From positions 2,046,001 to 2,110,000 of the forward strand of contig CP176050.1 of NCBI GenBank assembly GCA_046199005.1: a DNA stretch of 64,000 bases, given 5' to 3'. Shown here one piece after another: positions 17,404-26,692 of this stretch (within the stretch, counting starts at the first letter, position 1; each line of letters starts with the position of its first letter). This stretch comes from Ascidiimonas sp046199005 (lineage in GTDB: Bacteria > Bacteroidota > Bacteroidia > Flavobacteriales > Flavobacteriaceae). A program made the translations under genes and the position numbers. Under the pieces are notes generated by a model that saw only the letters and a program-made list of their open reading frames with translations, did not search any database and was not told the DNA's origin.

Positions 17404-18615
17404 ATGAAAAAATCATTATTCATAGCAGGTTTCTTTCTACTTGCATGCATCCAATTAACAGCACAGGGAAACACAGAGTATACAAGCGGATATAAAATTA
17501 AGTTTAACGAAGAGGGTTCTAAGTACTTAAGAATTATTGCCTGGGGTCAATTTTGGGCTCAGTACAATGAGAATGTTCCAGAGGATGCCAGTAAATTGAA
17601 TTTGAGTATCCGCAGAGCAAGATTGCTAACATTTACTCAGCTGAATAAGAAGTTTATGCTTCTTACCCATTTTGGATTGAACAGCCTTAACGGTACAAAT
17701 ACCAGTCCTATTGGAACAGGAGAGCGTTCTCAGGTTTTTTTTCATGATTTCTGGGGCGAATGGCGGTTTAGTAAACAATTGAGTATTGGTGCAGGCCTAC
17801 ACTACTGGAATGGGATTTCACGTCTTAACAGTCAAAGTACACTTAATATGATGACCCTTGATAACAATAGGCAATCTTGGGCAACTATAGGACTTTCAGA
17901 TCAATTTGCCCGACATATTGGAATTTATGCGAAGGGAAGTTTGGGAAAACTTCAATATAGAGTTGCCTTTAACGAAGCAGGAGAAAGCACTTTAGACAAT
18001 AGAGATCCTTTGGTTGATGGGACGTCTGTTTATGGAGGAAGGCGAATCTTGGGTTCAGCAGATGCCGGAAAGGTAATTCAAGGGTATTTTGATTATAATT
18101 TTTTAGAACAGGAATCCAATTTTTTACCCTATAAAGTGGGTTCGTATCTTGGAAGTAAAAAGGTTTTTAATATTGGAGCTGGATTCTTTCATCATGGAAA
18201 CGGAGTAGTAGAAGCAGATGGAGAAGGTGCAGATGTATTCATCTTTGCAATAGACGCATTTGCAGATATACCTTTAGGAGCTAAAGGAGCAGCACTTACG
18301 GGTTATGCTGTTTACCAGAACAATGACTATGGTACAGATTATAATTTTGGTCCGTATGCTACCGGAAGCCTTCTTTATAGTCATCTGGGATATTTGATTT
18401 CAAGAGATCCCTCAAAGACACGTATTCAACCGTATGCGTCCTTTCAAAATCGAACCATAGAATCAATAGATGATAATGAAAACCGATTTGGTCTTGGTAT
18501 GAACATTTTTATGACTGGGCACCACTCCAAATTGAGCATTGAATATACAAACATAAAGATTGGTAATGAAAGCAGTTCATCCACAGTAACACTTCAAGCC
18601 ATGATTTACCTATAA
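17404..18615 (+). CDS. Outer-membrane porin-like beta-barrel protein
   Basis: 403 residues. The signal peptide is about residues 1-20 (KKSLFIAGFFLLACIQLTAQ). The rest alternates short beta strands with aromatic belts and ends in VTLQAMIYL, as outer-membrane barrels do. Phrases such as WGQFWAQYNEN and LSIRRARLLTFTQLNKKFML resemble phosphate-selective porin OprO/P-like proteins in Bacteroidetes. It lies 12 bp before DUF4212, so it probably supplies the outer-membrane path for the substrate of the symporter. Specificity is inferred from context. Confidence 0.8.
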   Translation: MKKSLFIAGFFLLACIQLTAQGNTEYTSGYKIKFNEEGSKYLRIIAWGQFWAQYNENVPEDASKLNLSIRRARLLTFTQLNKKFMLLTHFGLNSLNGTNTSPIGTGERSQVFFHDFWGEWRFSKQLSIGAGLHYWNGISRLNSQSTLNMMTLDNNRQSWATIGLSDQFARHIGIYAKGSLGKLQYRVAFNEAGESTLDNRDPLVDGTSVYGGRRILGSADAGKVIQGYFDYNFLEQESNFLPYKVGSYLGSKKVFNIGAGFFHHGNGVVEADGEGADVFIFAIDAFADIPLGAKGAALTGYAVYQNNDYGTDYNFGPYATGSLLYSHLGYLISRDPSKTRIQPYASFQNRTIESIDDNENRFGLGMNIFMTGHHSKLSIEYTNIKIGNESSSSTVTLQAMIYL

Positions 18616-18626
18616 AAATTAATGAT

Positions 18627-18887
18627 ATGTCAGAAAAACAAAAAAAGGCAACTGCCTACTGGAAAGAGAATCTAAAGTATCTGGTTATTCTTTTAACAAT
18701 ATGGTTTTTAGTCTCTTACGGCGCGGGTATTTTATTTAAGGACGCTTTGAATAAAATTAGTCTTGGTGGTTTCAAACTGGGTTTCTGGTTTGCGCAGCAA
18801 GGATCTATTTATGTGTTTGTCATTCTCATTTTCGTATATGTGCGATTGATGAATAAACTAGATAAAAAATACGGTTACGACGAATAA
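18627..18887 (+). CDS. DUF4212 small subunit of a sodium:solute symporter
   Basis: 86 residues, two transmembrane helices (about 18-35 and 50-70). The motif GFWFAQQGSIYVFVILIFVY is typical of DUF4212. DUF4212 genes precede VC_2705-type SSS symporters and are believed to encode a small subunit. Here the symporter starts 22 bp downstream. Confidence 0.92.
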   Translation: MSEKQKKATAYWKENLKYLVILLTIWFLVSYGAGILFKDALNKISLGGFKLGFWFAQQGSIYVFVILIFVYVRLMNKLDKKYGYDE

Positions 18888-18908
18888 TAACAAACTTAAA
18901 AGAAAGAT

Positions 18909-20624
18909 ATGAATGATGTTCAAATATGGACCTATGTTCTGGTTGCAGTTACTTTCGGACTATACATAGGAATTGCGATCTGGTCGAGAGCTGGTTCAAC
19001 AAAAGATTTTTACGTAGCCGGTGGGGGCGTTTCTCCTTTGGCAAACGCAATGGCAACAGCGGCAGACTGGATGTCGGCTGCATCGTTTATTTCAATGGCA
19101 GGGATCATAGCTTTTGCCGGTTATGACGGATCTGTTTACCTGATGGGATGGACTGGAGGATATGTTCTTCTTGCTTTACTACTAGCACCTTATCTTCGTA
19201 AGTTTGGCAAGTTTACGGTACCCGATTTCATTGGGGATCGATATTATTCCAAAACGGCTAGAATGGTGGCAGTATTTTGTGCCCTCTTAGTTTCATTTAC
19301 CTATGTGGCCGGTCAGATGCGGGGTGTGGGAGTAGTTTTCTCTAGATTTCTTGAAGTAGATATTAATACAGGAGTGATTATTGGGATGGTTATTGTTCTT
19401 TTCTATGCAGTTCTCGGCGGAATGAAAGGAATTACTTATACACAGGTGGCTCAGTACTGTGTTCTTATTTTTGCATTTATGGTCCCCGCCATTTTTATTT
19501 CTATACAGATGACAGGGAACCCAATTCCCCAAATAGGCATGGGGGGCACGGTTAATGATGGATCGGGAATGTATTTACTTGACAAACTTAACGGACTCTC
19601 CACTGAGTTGGGTTTTGCAGAGTATACTTCAGGTTCTAAAAGTTTAGTAGATGTTTTTGCCATCACGCTGGCGCTCATGGTAGGAACTGCGGGATTACCA
19701 CATGTTATCGTTAGATTTTTTACAGTATCGAAGGTAAAAGATGCCCGTAAATCTGCAGGATTAGCTCTTTTGCTTATTGCAATATTATACACTACCGCAC
19801 CTGCAGTCGCTGTTTTTGCAAGAACTAATATGATCGAAACGGTAAGCGAGCAAAAGTATGAAAGCATGCCAGAATGGTTCAAAAATTGGGAAGAAACAGG
19901 CTTATTAGCGTTTGACGATAAAAATAACGATGGTGTTATTCAATATGTAGCCGATAAATCTAAAAACGAATTGACAGTTGATCGTGATATCATGGTATTG
20001 GCAAATCCAGAAATCGCCAATCTTCCGGCCTGGGTCATAGCTCTTGTGGCTGCTGGAGGCTTGGCAGCAGCCCTATCTACAGCTGCTGGATTATTATTGG
20101 TTATTTCATCTTCTGTTTCTCACGATTTAATTAAGAAGATATTTGTTCCAACTATTTCTGAAAAAGGAGAACTTTGGGCAGCACGTGGTGCTGCTACGGT
20201 AGCAGTCGTTATTGCAGGTTATTTCGGAATCAATCCTCCTGGATTTGTAGCGGCTGTAGTTGCCCTGGCGTTCGGTCTGGCCGCAGCTTCCTTTTTTCCT
20301 GCTATTGTTCTTGGTATATTTTACAAAAAAATGAATAAGCAAGGGGCAATTGCAGGTATGATCGTCGGTATTTTAACGATGCTTTTCTATATGCTAAAAT
20401 TTAAGTTTGGAATCTTTGATGGAGGTAAGGCAGCCGTAGATGGATTAAAATCATCATGGTGGTTCGGAATTTCTCCGGAAGGTTTTGGAACTGTAGCGAT
20501 GTTATTGAATTTTACGGTTGCTATTATTGTAAATCAATTTACGCCACCACCGCCAGAGGATGTACAAGACATTGTAGAGAATATAAGAATCCCTAGTGGT
20601 GCCGGAGAAGCTTCTGGACATTGA
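18909..20624 (+). CDS. Sodium:solute symporter, cation/acetate type (VC_2705-like)
   Basis: 571 residues, about 13 transmembrane helices. Signatures are STKDFYVAGGGVSPLANAMA, ATAADWMSAASFI, GLPHVIVRFFTV and AGGLAAALSTAAGLLLVISS. The subfamily takes up acetate or other short carboxylates with Na+ or H+. An insert between helices contains DDKNNDGVIQYVADKS, which is Asp-rich. The link to acetate rests on acs 3.5 kb downstream on the same strand. A weak hairpin (20639-20671) follows. Confidence 0.92.
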   Translation: MNDVQIWTYVLVAVTFGLYIGIAIWSRAGSTKDFYVAGGGVSPLANAMATAADWMSAASFISMAGIIAFAGYDGSVYLMGWTGGYVLLALLLAPYLRKFGKFTVPDFIGDRYYSKTARMVAVFCALLVSFTYVAGQMRGVGVVFSRFLEVDINTGVIIGMVIVLFYAVLGGMKGITYTQVAQYCVLIFAFMVPAIFISIQMTGNPIPQIGMGGTVNDGSGMYLLDKLNGLSTELGFAEYTSGSKSLVDVFAITLALMVGTAGLPHVIVRFFTVSKVKDARKSAGLALLLIAILYTTAPAVAVFARTNMIETVSEQKYESMPEWFKNWEETGLLAFDDKNNDGVIQYVADKSKNELTVDRDIMVLANPEIANLPAWVIALVAAGGLAAALSTAAGLLLVISSSVSHDLIKKIFVPTISEKGELWAARGAATVAVVIAGYFGINPPGFVAAVVALAFGLAAASFFPAIVLGIFYKKMNKQGAIAGMIVGILTMLFYMLKFKFGIFDGGKAAVDGLKSSWWFGISPEGFGTVAMLLNFTVAIIVNQFTPPPPEDVQDIVENIRIPSGAGEASGH

Positions 20625-20798
20625 TAGCTAATCGGAATAAGGCGATACGTTTCATGTATTCGCATCGCCTTAATGTTAATGATAATTATAGCTGCTATTT
20701 TCTTACTTGAGATTTCTTAAATTTAGGTGAGTTAAGGTTTATGGCTTTTTCGAAAAGATTTGGTCAATTATACAGTATCCTTCTGAAGAATATAAAGT

Positions 20799-20993
20799 AT
20801 GAAGAAACGACATCAACAAAAATTGGTAATTCTTTCAATGGCTTTGTTCTTTCTATGGAACTTGCCTTTTATAGGGGTTTTTGATATCGACGCGCAAATT
20901 GCTGGTTTTCCTATTTTCTATGTTTATGTTTTTTCATGTTGGTTGCTGGGTATTATCATTTCATTTTTTATTATTAAAAGGTTTTATGACTAA
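20799..20993 (+). CDS. Small membrane protein coupled to the SSS-type histidine kinase
   Basis: 64 residues with two hydrophobic helices (about 9-27 and 36-58) and a charged C-terminus (IIKRFYD). Its stop overlaps the start of the kinase by 8 bp, so translation is likely coupled. Size and topology resemble the small subunits (DUF4212, DUF3311) that accompany SSS transporters. I infer a small partner for the SSS domain of the kinase. No named family was recognised. Confidence 0.65.
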   Translation: MKKRHQQKLVILSMALFFLWNLPFIGVFDIDAQIAGFPIFYVYVFSCWLLGIIISFFIIKRFYD

Positions 20994-23673
20994 TTATGCG
21001 CTTTTATTAGTTATTGTAATCTACCTTGTTTTACTATTTGTAATTGCCTTTAAAGCTGAAAAGAACGCAAAGAGTAAATGGGTCAACAGTCCCTATATTT
21101 ATGTCTTCGCGCTAGGAGTATACTGTACTGCCTGGACATATTATGGAAGTATTGGGATCGCTTCAAAGTCAGGAATGCGTTTTCTTGCTATCTATTTAGG
21201 ACCAGTAATTGCGATACCTCTTTGGATAGTCGTCTTACGTAAAATAATACGTATCTCTAAAAGACAAAAGATCTCCAGCATTGCAGATTTCATCTCTTTT
21301 CGTTATGGAAATAGCCGACCTCTAGGTGCTCTTGTTGCGATAACGTGTTTACTAGGAGTAATACCTTACATTGCATTGCAGCTAAAAGCTGTATCTGAAA
21401 CTTTTGAAATAATTACACAGAATGTAAATTCAGGTTCTCAAGAGTTACTCTATGATTCAACATTATACATTTCTCTGTTAATAGCCATTTTCGTTGCCTT
21501 TTTCGGGACCCGATCTTCCGATGCATCAGAACATAAAGAAGGTATAATGACCGTAGTAGCATTAGAATCGGTGTTGAAGTTGCTTTTCTTTCTGGTTATA
21601 GGGCTTTATGTATGCTTTTACTTATTCAACGGTACGACAGATATTTACGCTCAAGCATCTAAAATGGCGAATTATAATTCGCTCACTTCATTTAGTTTGG
21701 CAGAAAACGGATTCAATTGGTTCTTTACAATTTGTCTGTCTTTTTTTGCTATTTTCTTACTTCCAAGACAGTTTCATACAGCGGTAGTTGAGAATAAAAA
21801 CGATAAAAACTTAAAGAAAGCGATTTGGTTGTTTCCTTTGTATTTATTGCTTTTCAATGTTTTTGTCATTTTCATTGCATGGGCAGGCAATCTAAAGCTA
21901 TCTCCTGATGTAAATCATGATTACTATTCTTTACTTCTCCCGTTGCAGGAAGGTGATGTCTCAATTGCGCTTATCGTTTTTGTTGGAGGTTTTTCTGCCG
22001 CAATCTCAATGATCGTCGTTTCAACTCTTGCGCTTTCCACAATGCTAAGTAATAATATCATCATTCCATATGGTTTTATTAAAAGAATGAAAACTGCTAA
22101 TCCTATTAGCAATGTAAAACGGATTAAGAATATACGCAGGATAGCGATTTTTACCTTAATAATTTTCTCCTATTTTTTCTTTATTTACTTTTCAAAACAG
22201 TTATCATTATATTCTATCGGACTTCTATCCTTCGTCTTTATTGCGCAACTTGCTCCTTCTTTCTTTTTGGGTCTTTTCTGGCGAAGGGGGACGGCTAAGG
22301 CAGCTAAAATAAGTATAGTTCTCGGCATTCTAGTCGTGTTGTTTATGTTGGTATTTCCCATTGCGTTTTCAGATTTTGATAAGACTGTTTTTCCCTATGC
22401 TCAGGGCGTCTCGGGTAATGGCTGGCTAAGCATTAATCAGATCTTTAAACTGGATTATCTTTCTCCGGAAAGTAATGCTTTTCTATGGAGTATAACTCTT
22501 AACTTCTTTTGCTTTATCTCCTTGTCTGTATCTACAAAAGGTAATTATAGAGAGCGTAACTACGCCGAGATGTTTGTAAACTATGAATACTATGAAAACC
22601 TTCAGGATAGTGCATTTATTTGGAAAGGAGAAGCTTATGTCGCCGATATCAGAAAACTGTTGGAGCGATTTCTTGGAGAAAGTAAAACTGAAAGAGCACT
22701 TTCTTTATTTAATAGAAAGTATGATATTTCAGATGCTACAGAAACGGCAGATGCAAGATTAATTAGCTTTTCAGAAAAATTACTTACGGGTAGTATAGGA
22801 AGCGCGTCTGCCAAAATATTATTGGATTCGGTAACAAAGGAAAAACCAATTAGTTTGGTAGAAGTGCTTGAAATTTTGGAAGAGGCCAAAGAAACAAAAG
22901 CATCTAACCGGGCACTCCTTGAAAAATCGCAGGAGCTCTCGGTTATGACCGCACAGGTTAAAAAAGCGAATAAAGAACTAAAAGAACACGATAAATTAAA
23001 AGATGAGTTTCTAGATACGGTTGCCCATGAATTGAAAACACCTGTCACTTCTATTAAAGCTGCTTCTGAATTGCTAGAAGAAGAAGACATGCCCTCTTCC
23101 ATGCGTAAACAGTTTCTTGAGAATATTGGTCGAGATACAGATCGCCTGACAGTTCTTATCAATAATATTTTAGATCTGGAAAAACTATCCGGAAATCGGG
23201 CTAATTTAGATATGAAACTTAATGTACTTAATAAGACCATAAATGACGCAGTCAAAGGAATAAGCCAAATTGCTTCTAAAAGCAACGTGCAAATCAGATT
23301 TGAAGATGAAGAAATTTATAAGGCAATCTATGATGAAGATAGAATTTTACAGGTACTTACAAATTTACTATCCAATTCGCTTAAATTTACGGTTCCAGGT
23401 AGAGGTCAAGTGCTTGTAAGTCTGGATGACTGGGAAAATGACATTGCCATTATAGTTCAGGACAATGGTAGAGGAATACCCCTCGAAGATCAGAAACGCA
23501 TATTCGAGAAGTTCTATCAATCTAAAAATCAGAATACTAAAAAACCTTCCGGGAGTGGCTTTGGTTTGGCTATCTGTAAAAAGATTATTGAAAGCCACAA
23601 GGGTTCTATTAAAGTAGATGAAAATTTTACTGATGGTGCCCGATTTGTTTTTACAATACCTAAAACAAAATGA
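20986..23673 (+). CDS. Sensor histidine kinase with N-terminal sodium:solute symporter domain (CrbS-like)
   Basis: 895 residues from ATG 20986; an upstream in-frame codon at 20881 lies inside the preceding gene. Residues about 1-520 form an SSS fold (VYCTAWTYYGSIGIASKSG, FGTRSSDASEHKEG, LPRQFHTAVVENK). After a linker and a coiled coil come HisKA with the H-box VAHELKTPVTSIKAA (His near 681) and HATPase_c: NLLSNSLKFT, DNGRGIP, SGSGFGLAICKK. The SSS-HK architecture matches CrbS, which with CrbR activates acs in Vibrio cholerae. It probably senses acetate or its flux. The next gene, a response regulator, overlaps by 4 bp. Confidence 0.92.
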   Translation: MTNYALLLVIVIYLVLLFVIAFKAEKNAKSKWVNSPYIYVFALGVYCTAWTYYGSIGIASKSGMRFLAIYLGPVIAIPLWIVVLRKIIRISKRQKISSIADFISFRYGNSRPLGALVAITCLLGVIPYIALQLKAVSETFEIITQNVNSGSQELLYDSTLYISLLIAIFVAFFGTRSSDASEHKEGIMTVVALESVLKLLFFLVIGLYVCFYLFNGTTDIYAQASKMANYNSLTSFSLAENGFNWFFTICLSFFAIFLLPRQFHTAVVENKNDKNLKKAIWLFPLYLLLFNVFVIFIAWAGNLKLSPDVNHDYYSLLLPLQEGDVSIALIVFVGGFSAAISMIVVSTLALSTMLSNNIIIPYGFIKRMKTANPISNVKRIKNIRRIAIFTLIIFSYFFFIYFSKQLSLYSIGLLSFVFIAQLAPSFFLGLFWRRGTAKAAKISIVLGILVVLFMLVFPIAFSDFDKTVFPYAQGVSGNGWLSINQIFKLDYLSPESNAFLWSITLNFFCFISLSVSTKGNYRERNYAEMFVNYEYYENLQDSAFIWKGEAYVADIRKLLERFLGESKTERALSLFNRKYDISDATETADARLISFSEKLLTGSIGSASAKILLDSVTKEKPISLVEVLEILEEAKETKASNRALLEKSQELSVMTAQVKKANKELKEHDKLKDEFLDTVAHELKTPVTSIKAASELLEEEDMPSSMRKQFLENIGRDTDRLTVLINNILDLEKLSGNRANLDMKLNVLNKTINDAVKGISQIASKSNVQIRFEDEEIYKAIYDEDRILQVLTNLLSNSLKFTVPGRGQVLVSLDDWENDIAIIVQDNGRGIPLEDQKRIFEKFYQSKNQNTKKPSGSGFGLAICKKIIESHKGSIKVDENFTDGARFVFTIPKTK

Positions 23674-24038
23674 AAAGAAAAAAGATATTAATTGTAGACG
23701 ACGAGCCTAATATTGTGATGTCACTGGAATATGCATTTAGAAAGAATAATTTTGATGTATTTGTTGCCCGGGATGGTACAGAAGCCTTACAGATCGCCAA
23801 TACCAAAATACCGGATGCTATTTTACTCGATATAATGATGCCGCAAATGGATGGTTATGAAACCCTTACAAGATTACGGGAAAATAAGGACTTAAGACAA
23901 ACGAAAATTGTTTTTCTATCCGCTAAAAATAAAGCAACTCAAATAGAAAAAGGTTTAAACCTTGGAGCTGATCTATATTTAACTAAACCATTTTCAATTA
24001 AAAAACTGATGACTAAAATTGAATCATTACTTTCTTGA
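23670..24038 (+). CDS. Receiver-only response regulator
   Basis: 122 residues: one CheY-like domain with acidic DDE at the N-terminus, phosphorylatable Asp54 (LLDIMMPQMDG), FLSAKN and the conserved Lys in LTKPF. There is no DNA-binding output domain, unlike CrbR with its LuxR-type HTH. The partner is the overlapping SSS kinase. The output must go through another protein; the zinc/HTH protein at 16,893 is the only DNA-binding candidate in the locus. Confidence 0.92.
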   Translation: MKRKKILIVDDEPNIVMSLEYAFRKNNFDVFVARDGTEALQIANTKIPDAILLDIMMPQMDGYETLTRLRENKDLRQTKIVFLSAKNKATQIEKGLNLGADLYLTKPFSIKKLMTKIESLLS

Positions 24039-24107
24039 TAATATGTATTCTAAACATAGACTTGCAGGAAATATAAAAGGATTAATAATTGATTAAAACC
24101 ACTTAAA

Positions 24108-26024
24108 ATGAGTAATTATCACATAAAAAGCTTTGAAGAATATTTTCAGGTATATCGTAAATCAGTAAGAGAACCGGAACACTTTTGGGAAGAAATAGCC
24201 GAAGAACATTTCGTCTGGAGAAAAAAATGGAATAGCGTTTTAAAGTGGGATTTTAACATCCCCGAAGTGAAGTGGTTTGACGGAGCACAATTAAATATAA
24301 CCGAGAATTGCATTGACAGGCATTTAAGAATCCGAAAAGAAAAAACTGCTATTCTCTGGGAACCTAATGATCCTCAAGAAGAAGCTGTACACATTAGTTA
24401 CGGAGAATTACACGAAAGAGTTTGTAAATTTTCTAACGTTTTAAAAGATAAAGGTATCCAGAAAGGAGATCGGGTTTGTATTTATTTACCGATGATTCCT
24501 GAATTAGCCGTTGCTGTTCTGGCTTGTGCAAGAATCGGTGCGATCCATTCGGTCGTTTTTGCAGGATTCTCTTCACAGGCGCTTGCTTCAAGAATTAATG
24601 ATTCTACCTGTAAAATGGTCATTACCTCAGATGGTTCTTTTCGTGGAAAAAAAACGATACCATTAAAACCCATTGTGGATGAAGCTTTAAAAAACTGTAC
24701 CTCTGTAGAAAGTGTGTTGGTAGTGAAACGAACGGAAGAGGCAATTGAAATGAAGGAAGGAAGAGATAGCTGGTTACAGCCACTCTTAGATGAAGCCTAT
24801 GCTGAGTTCACCGCAGAGATAATGGAAGCAGAAGACCCCTTATTTATACTGTATACTTCTGGTTCAACGGGAAAACCAAAGGGTATGGTACATACAACTG
24901 GAGGTTATATGGTGTATACCGCCTTCACGTTTAAAAATGTTTTTCAATATCGGGAAGAAGATATTTACTGGTGTACCGCAGATGTTGGTTGGATCACCGG
25001 GCACTCTTATATAATTTACGGCCCTTTAGCTAATGGCGCTACAACGGTAATGTTTGAAGGAGTTCCTTCTTATCCTGATTTTAGCAGGTTTTGGGAAATT
25101 GTTGAAAAACACAAAATAACACAATTCTATACAGCACCTACGGCGATAAGAGCACTAGCTAAAGAATCATTGGATTATGTGAATAAATACAATCTTTCTT
25201 CATTGAAAGTGCTGGGTACCGTGGGAGAACCTATTAATGAAGAAGCCTGGCACTGGTATAACGACCACGTTGGCAATAAAAAAAGCCCTATAGTAGATAC
25301 CTGGTGGCAAACAGAAACAGGAGGAATCATGATTTCACCAATTCCTTATGTGACCCCTACCAAGCCCACCTATGCTACCTTGCCGCTACCTGGAATACAA
25401 CTGGCATTAATGAATGAATTGGGTGATGAAATTAAAGGAAATCAGGTAGAGGGTAGACTGTGTGTTAAATTCCCCTGGCCTTCAATGGCAAGAACTATAT
25501 GGGGAAACCACGAGAGGTATCGTGATACCTATTTTTCGGCATTTAAAGAAAAGTATTTTACGGGAGATGGGGCTTTACGTGATGAAGTGGGCTACTATCG
25601 TATTACTGGAAGGGTAGATGATGTAATCATTGTTTCTGGTCACAATTTAGGTACTGCTCCAATAGAGGATTCTATTAACGAACATCCGGCGGTTGCAGAA
25701 TCTGCTATTGTAGGTTTTCCTCATGACATAAAAGGAAATGCACTTTATGGTTTCGTTATATTAAAAGAAACAGGGGAGGGTAGAGATCGCAACAATCTTC
25801 GAAAAGAAATAAATCAACAGATAACAGATCATATCGGGCCTATAGCTAAATTAGATCAGATTCAGTTTGTACCCGGTTTACCCAAAACAAGAAGCGGTAA
25901 GATAATGCGTCGTATTCTAAGAAAAATTGCTTCAAACGATACTTCAAATTTAGGCGATATCTCCACATTATTAAATCCGGAAGTGGTTCAAAAAATTATT
26001 GACGATAAACAAAAAATTACCTAG
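24108..26024 (+). CDS. acs: Acetate--CoA ligase (acetyl-CoA synthetase)
   Basis: 638 residues, full length. It makes acetyl-CoA from acetate, ATP and CoA via acetyl-AMP. The adenylation motif is YTSGSTGKPKGMVHT, with WWQTETGG and GRVDDVIIVSGHNLGT. The conserved C-terminal lysine subject to acetylation lies in PKTRSGKIMRRILRK. It is 70 bp downstream of the response regulator and probably the regulated target of the locus. Its stop overlaps that of the convergent exonuclease by 4 bp. Confidence 0.97.
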   Translation: MSNYHIKSFEEYFQVYRKSVREPEHFWEEIAEEHFVWRKKWNSVLKWDFNIPEVKWFDGAQLNITENCIDRHLRIRKEKTAILWEPNDPQEEAVHISYGELHERVCKFSNVLKDKGIQKGDRVCIYLPMIPELAVAVLACARIGAIHSVVFAGFSSQALASRINDSTCKMVITSDGSFRGKKTIPLKPIVDEALKNCTSVESVLVVKRTEEAIEMKEGRDSWLQPLLDEAYAEFTAEIMEAEDPLFILYTSGSTGKPKGMVHTTGGYMVYTAFTFKNVFQYREEDIYWCTADVGWITGHSYIIYGPLANGATTVMFEGVPSYPDFSRFWEIVEKHKITQFYTAPTAIRALAKESLDYVNKYNLSSLKVLGTVGEPINEEAWHWYNDHVGNKKSPIVDTWWQTETGGIMISPIPYVTPTKPTYATLPLPGIQLALMNELGDEIKGNQVEGRLCVKFPWPSMARTIWGNHERYRDTYFSAFKEKYFTGDGALRDEVGYYRITGRVDDVIIVSGHNLGTAPIEDSINEHPAVAESAIVGFPHDIKGNALYGFVILKETGEGRDRNNLRKEINQQITDHIGPIAKLDQIQFVPGLPKTRSGKIMRRILRKIASNDTSNLGDISTLLNPEVVQKIIDDKQKIT

Positions 26025-26692
26025 TATTTTACCAACTTCAGGAGTTGCTTAAGGGTCATTTGATGACCCTTTTTCAGTTTTGAAAGTGTCTTTAAAAAAA
26101 CCAGTGCAGTGATATAAGCATCACCTAACGCCGTATGACGATCTTTTTTAGAAATATGCATTAGGTCTGCCAGTTCATCAAGTGTATAATTTTTTTCTTG
26201 TTCAATAAGATGCGAACTAATTCTTGTCTTGCGATATAGTACCCCCGTATCGATCACTTTGTTCTTGAGTTTAGGGAGTCCAAGCCGTTTTAAGGCATAA
26301 TTGATCATGGTAATATCAAAATACGCATGATGTGCTACAATAACTGCATTTTCCAGATATGCTAAAAAATCAACTATTGCGTCTTCTTCTGAGTCGTAGG
26401 CAGTATTTTCCTTTAGTATTCCGTGAATTTCTACCGTTTTGGGATTAAAATGTTCTTGTTGAATGTACCTTTCAAATACGTTGCCAATTTCAATGTCGTT
26501 TCCTTTAAGCTTCAAAGCTCCGATACAGAGAATACGATCTTTATTAAAATCAAATCCGGTGGTTTCCGTATCAAAAACTACAAAAGTGGTATCTTCAATA
26601 CCTGCTACAGGCTTGGATAAAAAAGTATTGATGTAATTTTGCCAATACTCAGGATAGTCACCTTTTTTATTTTTGCGCCACTTGAAAATCAT
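26021..26692 (-). CDS. 3'-5' exonuclease, DNA polymerase III epsilon-like (DEDDh)
   Basis: 223 residues. The DEDDh motifs are visible: VFDTETTGFD (Exo I), VAHHAYFDITMI (Exo II) and DRHTALGDAYIT (Exo IIIepsilon). It is too short and too far from a polymerase gene to be called DnaQ with confidence. It overlaps the upstream cNMP/CBS/DUF294 gene by 4 bp. This gene pair recurs next to DUF4212-SSS-acs clusters in other bacteria, to my knowledge. The biological role of the pair is not established. Confidence 0.9.
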   Translation of the reverse strand: MIFKWRKNKKGDYPEYWQNYINTFLSKPVAGIEDTTFVVFDTETTGFDFNKDRILCIGALKLKGNDIEIGNVFERYIQQEHFNPKTVEIHGILKENTAYDSEEDAIVDFLAYLENAVIVAHHAYFDITMINYALKRLGLPKLKNKVIDTGVLYRKTRISSHLIEQEKNYTLDELADLMHISKKDRHTALGDAYITALVFLKTLSKLKKGHQMTLKQLLKLVKY

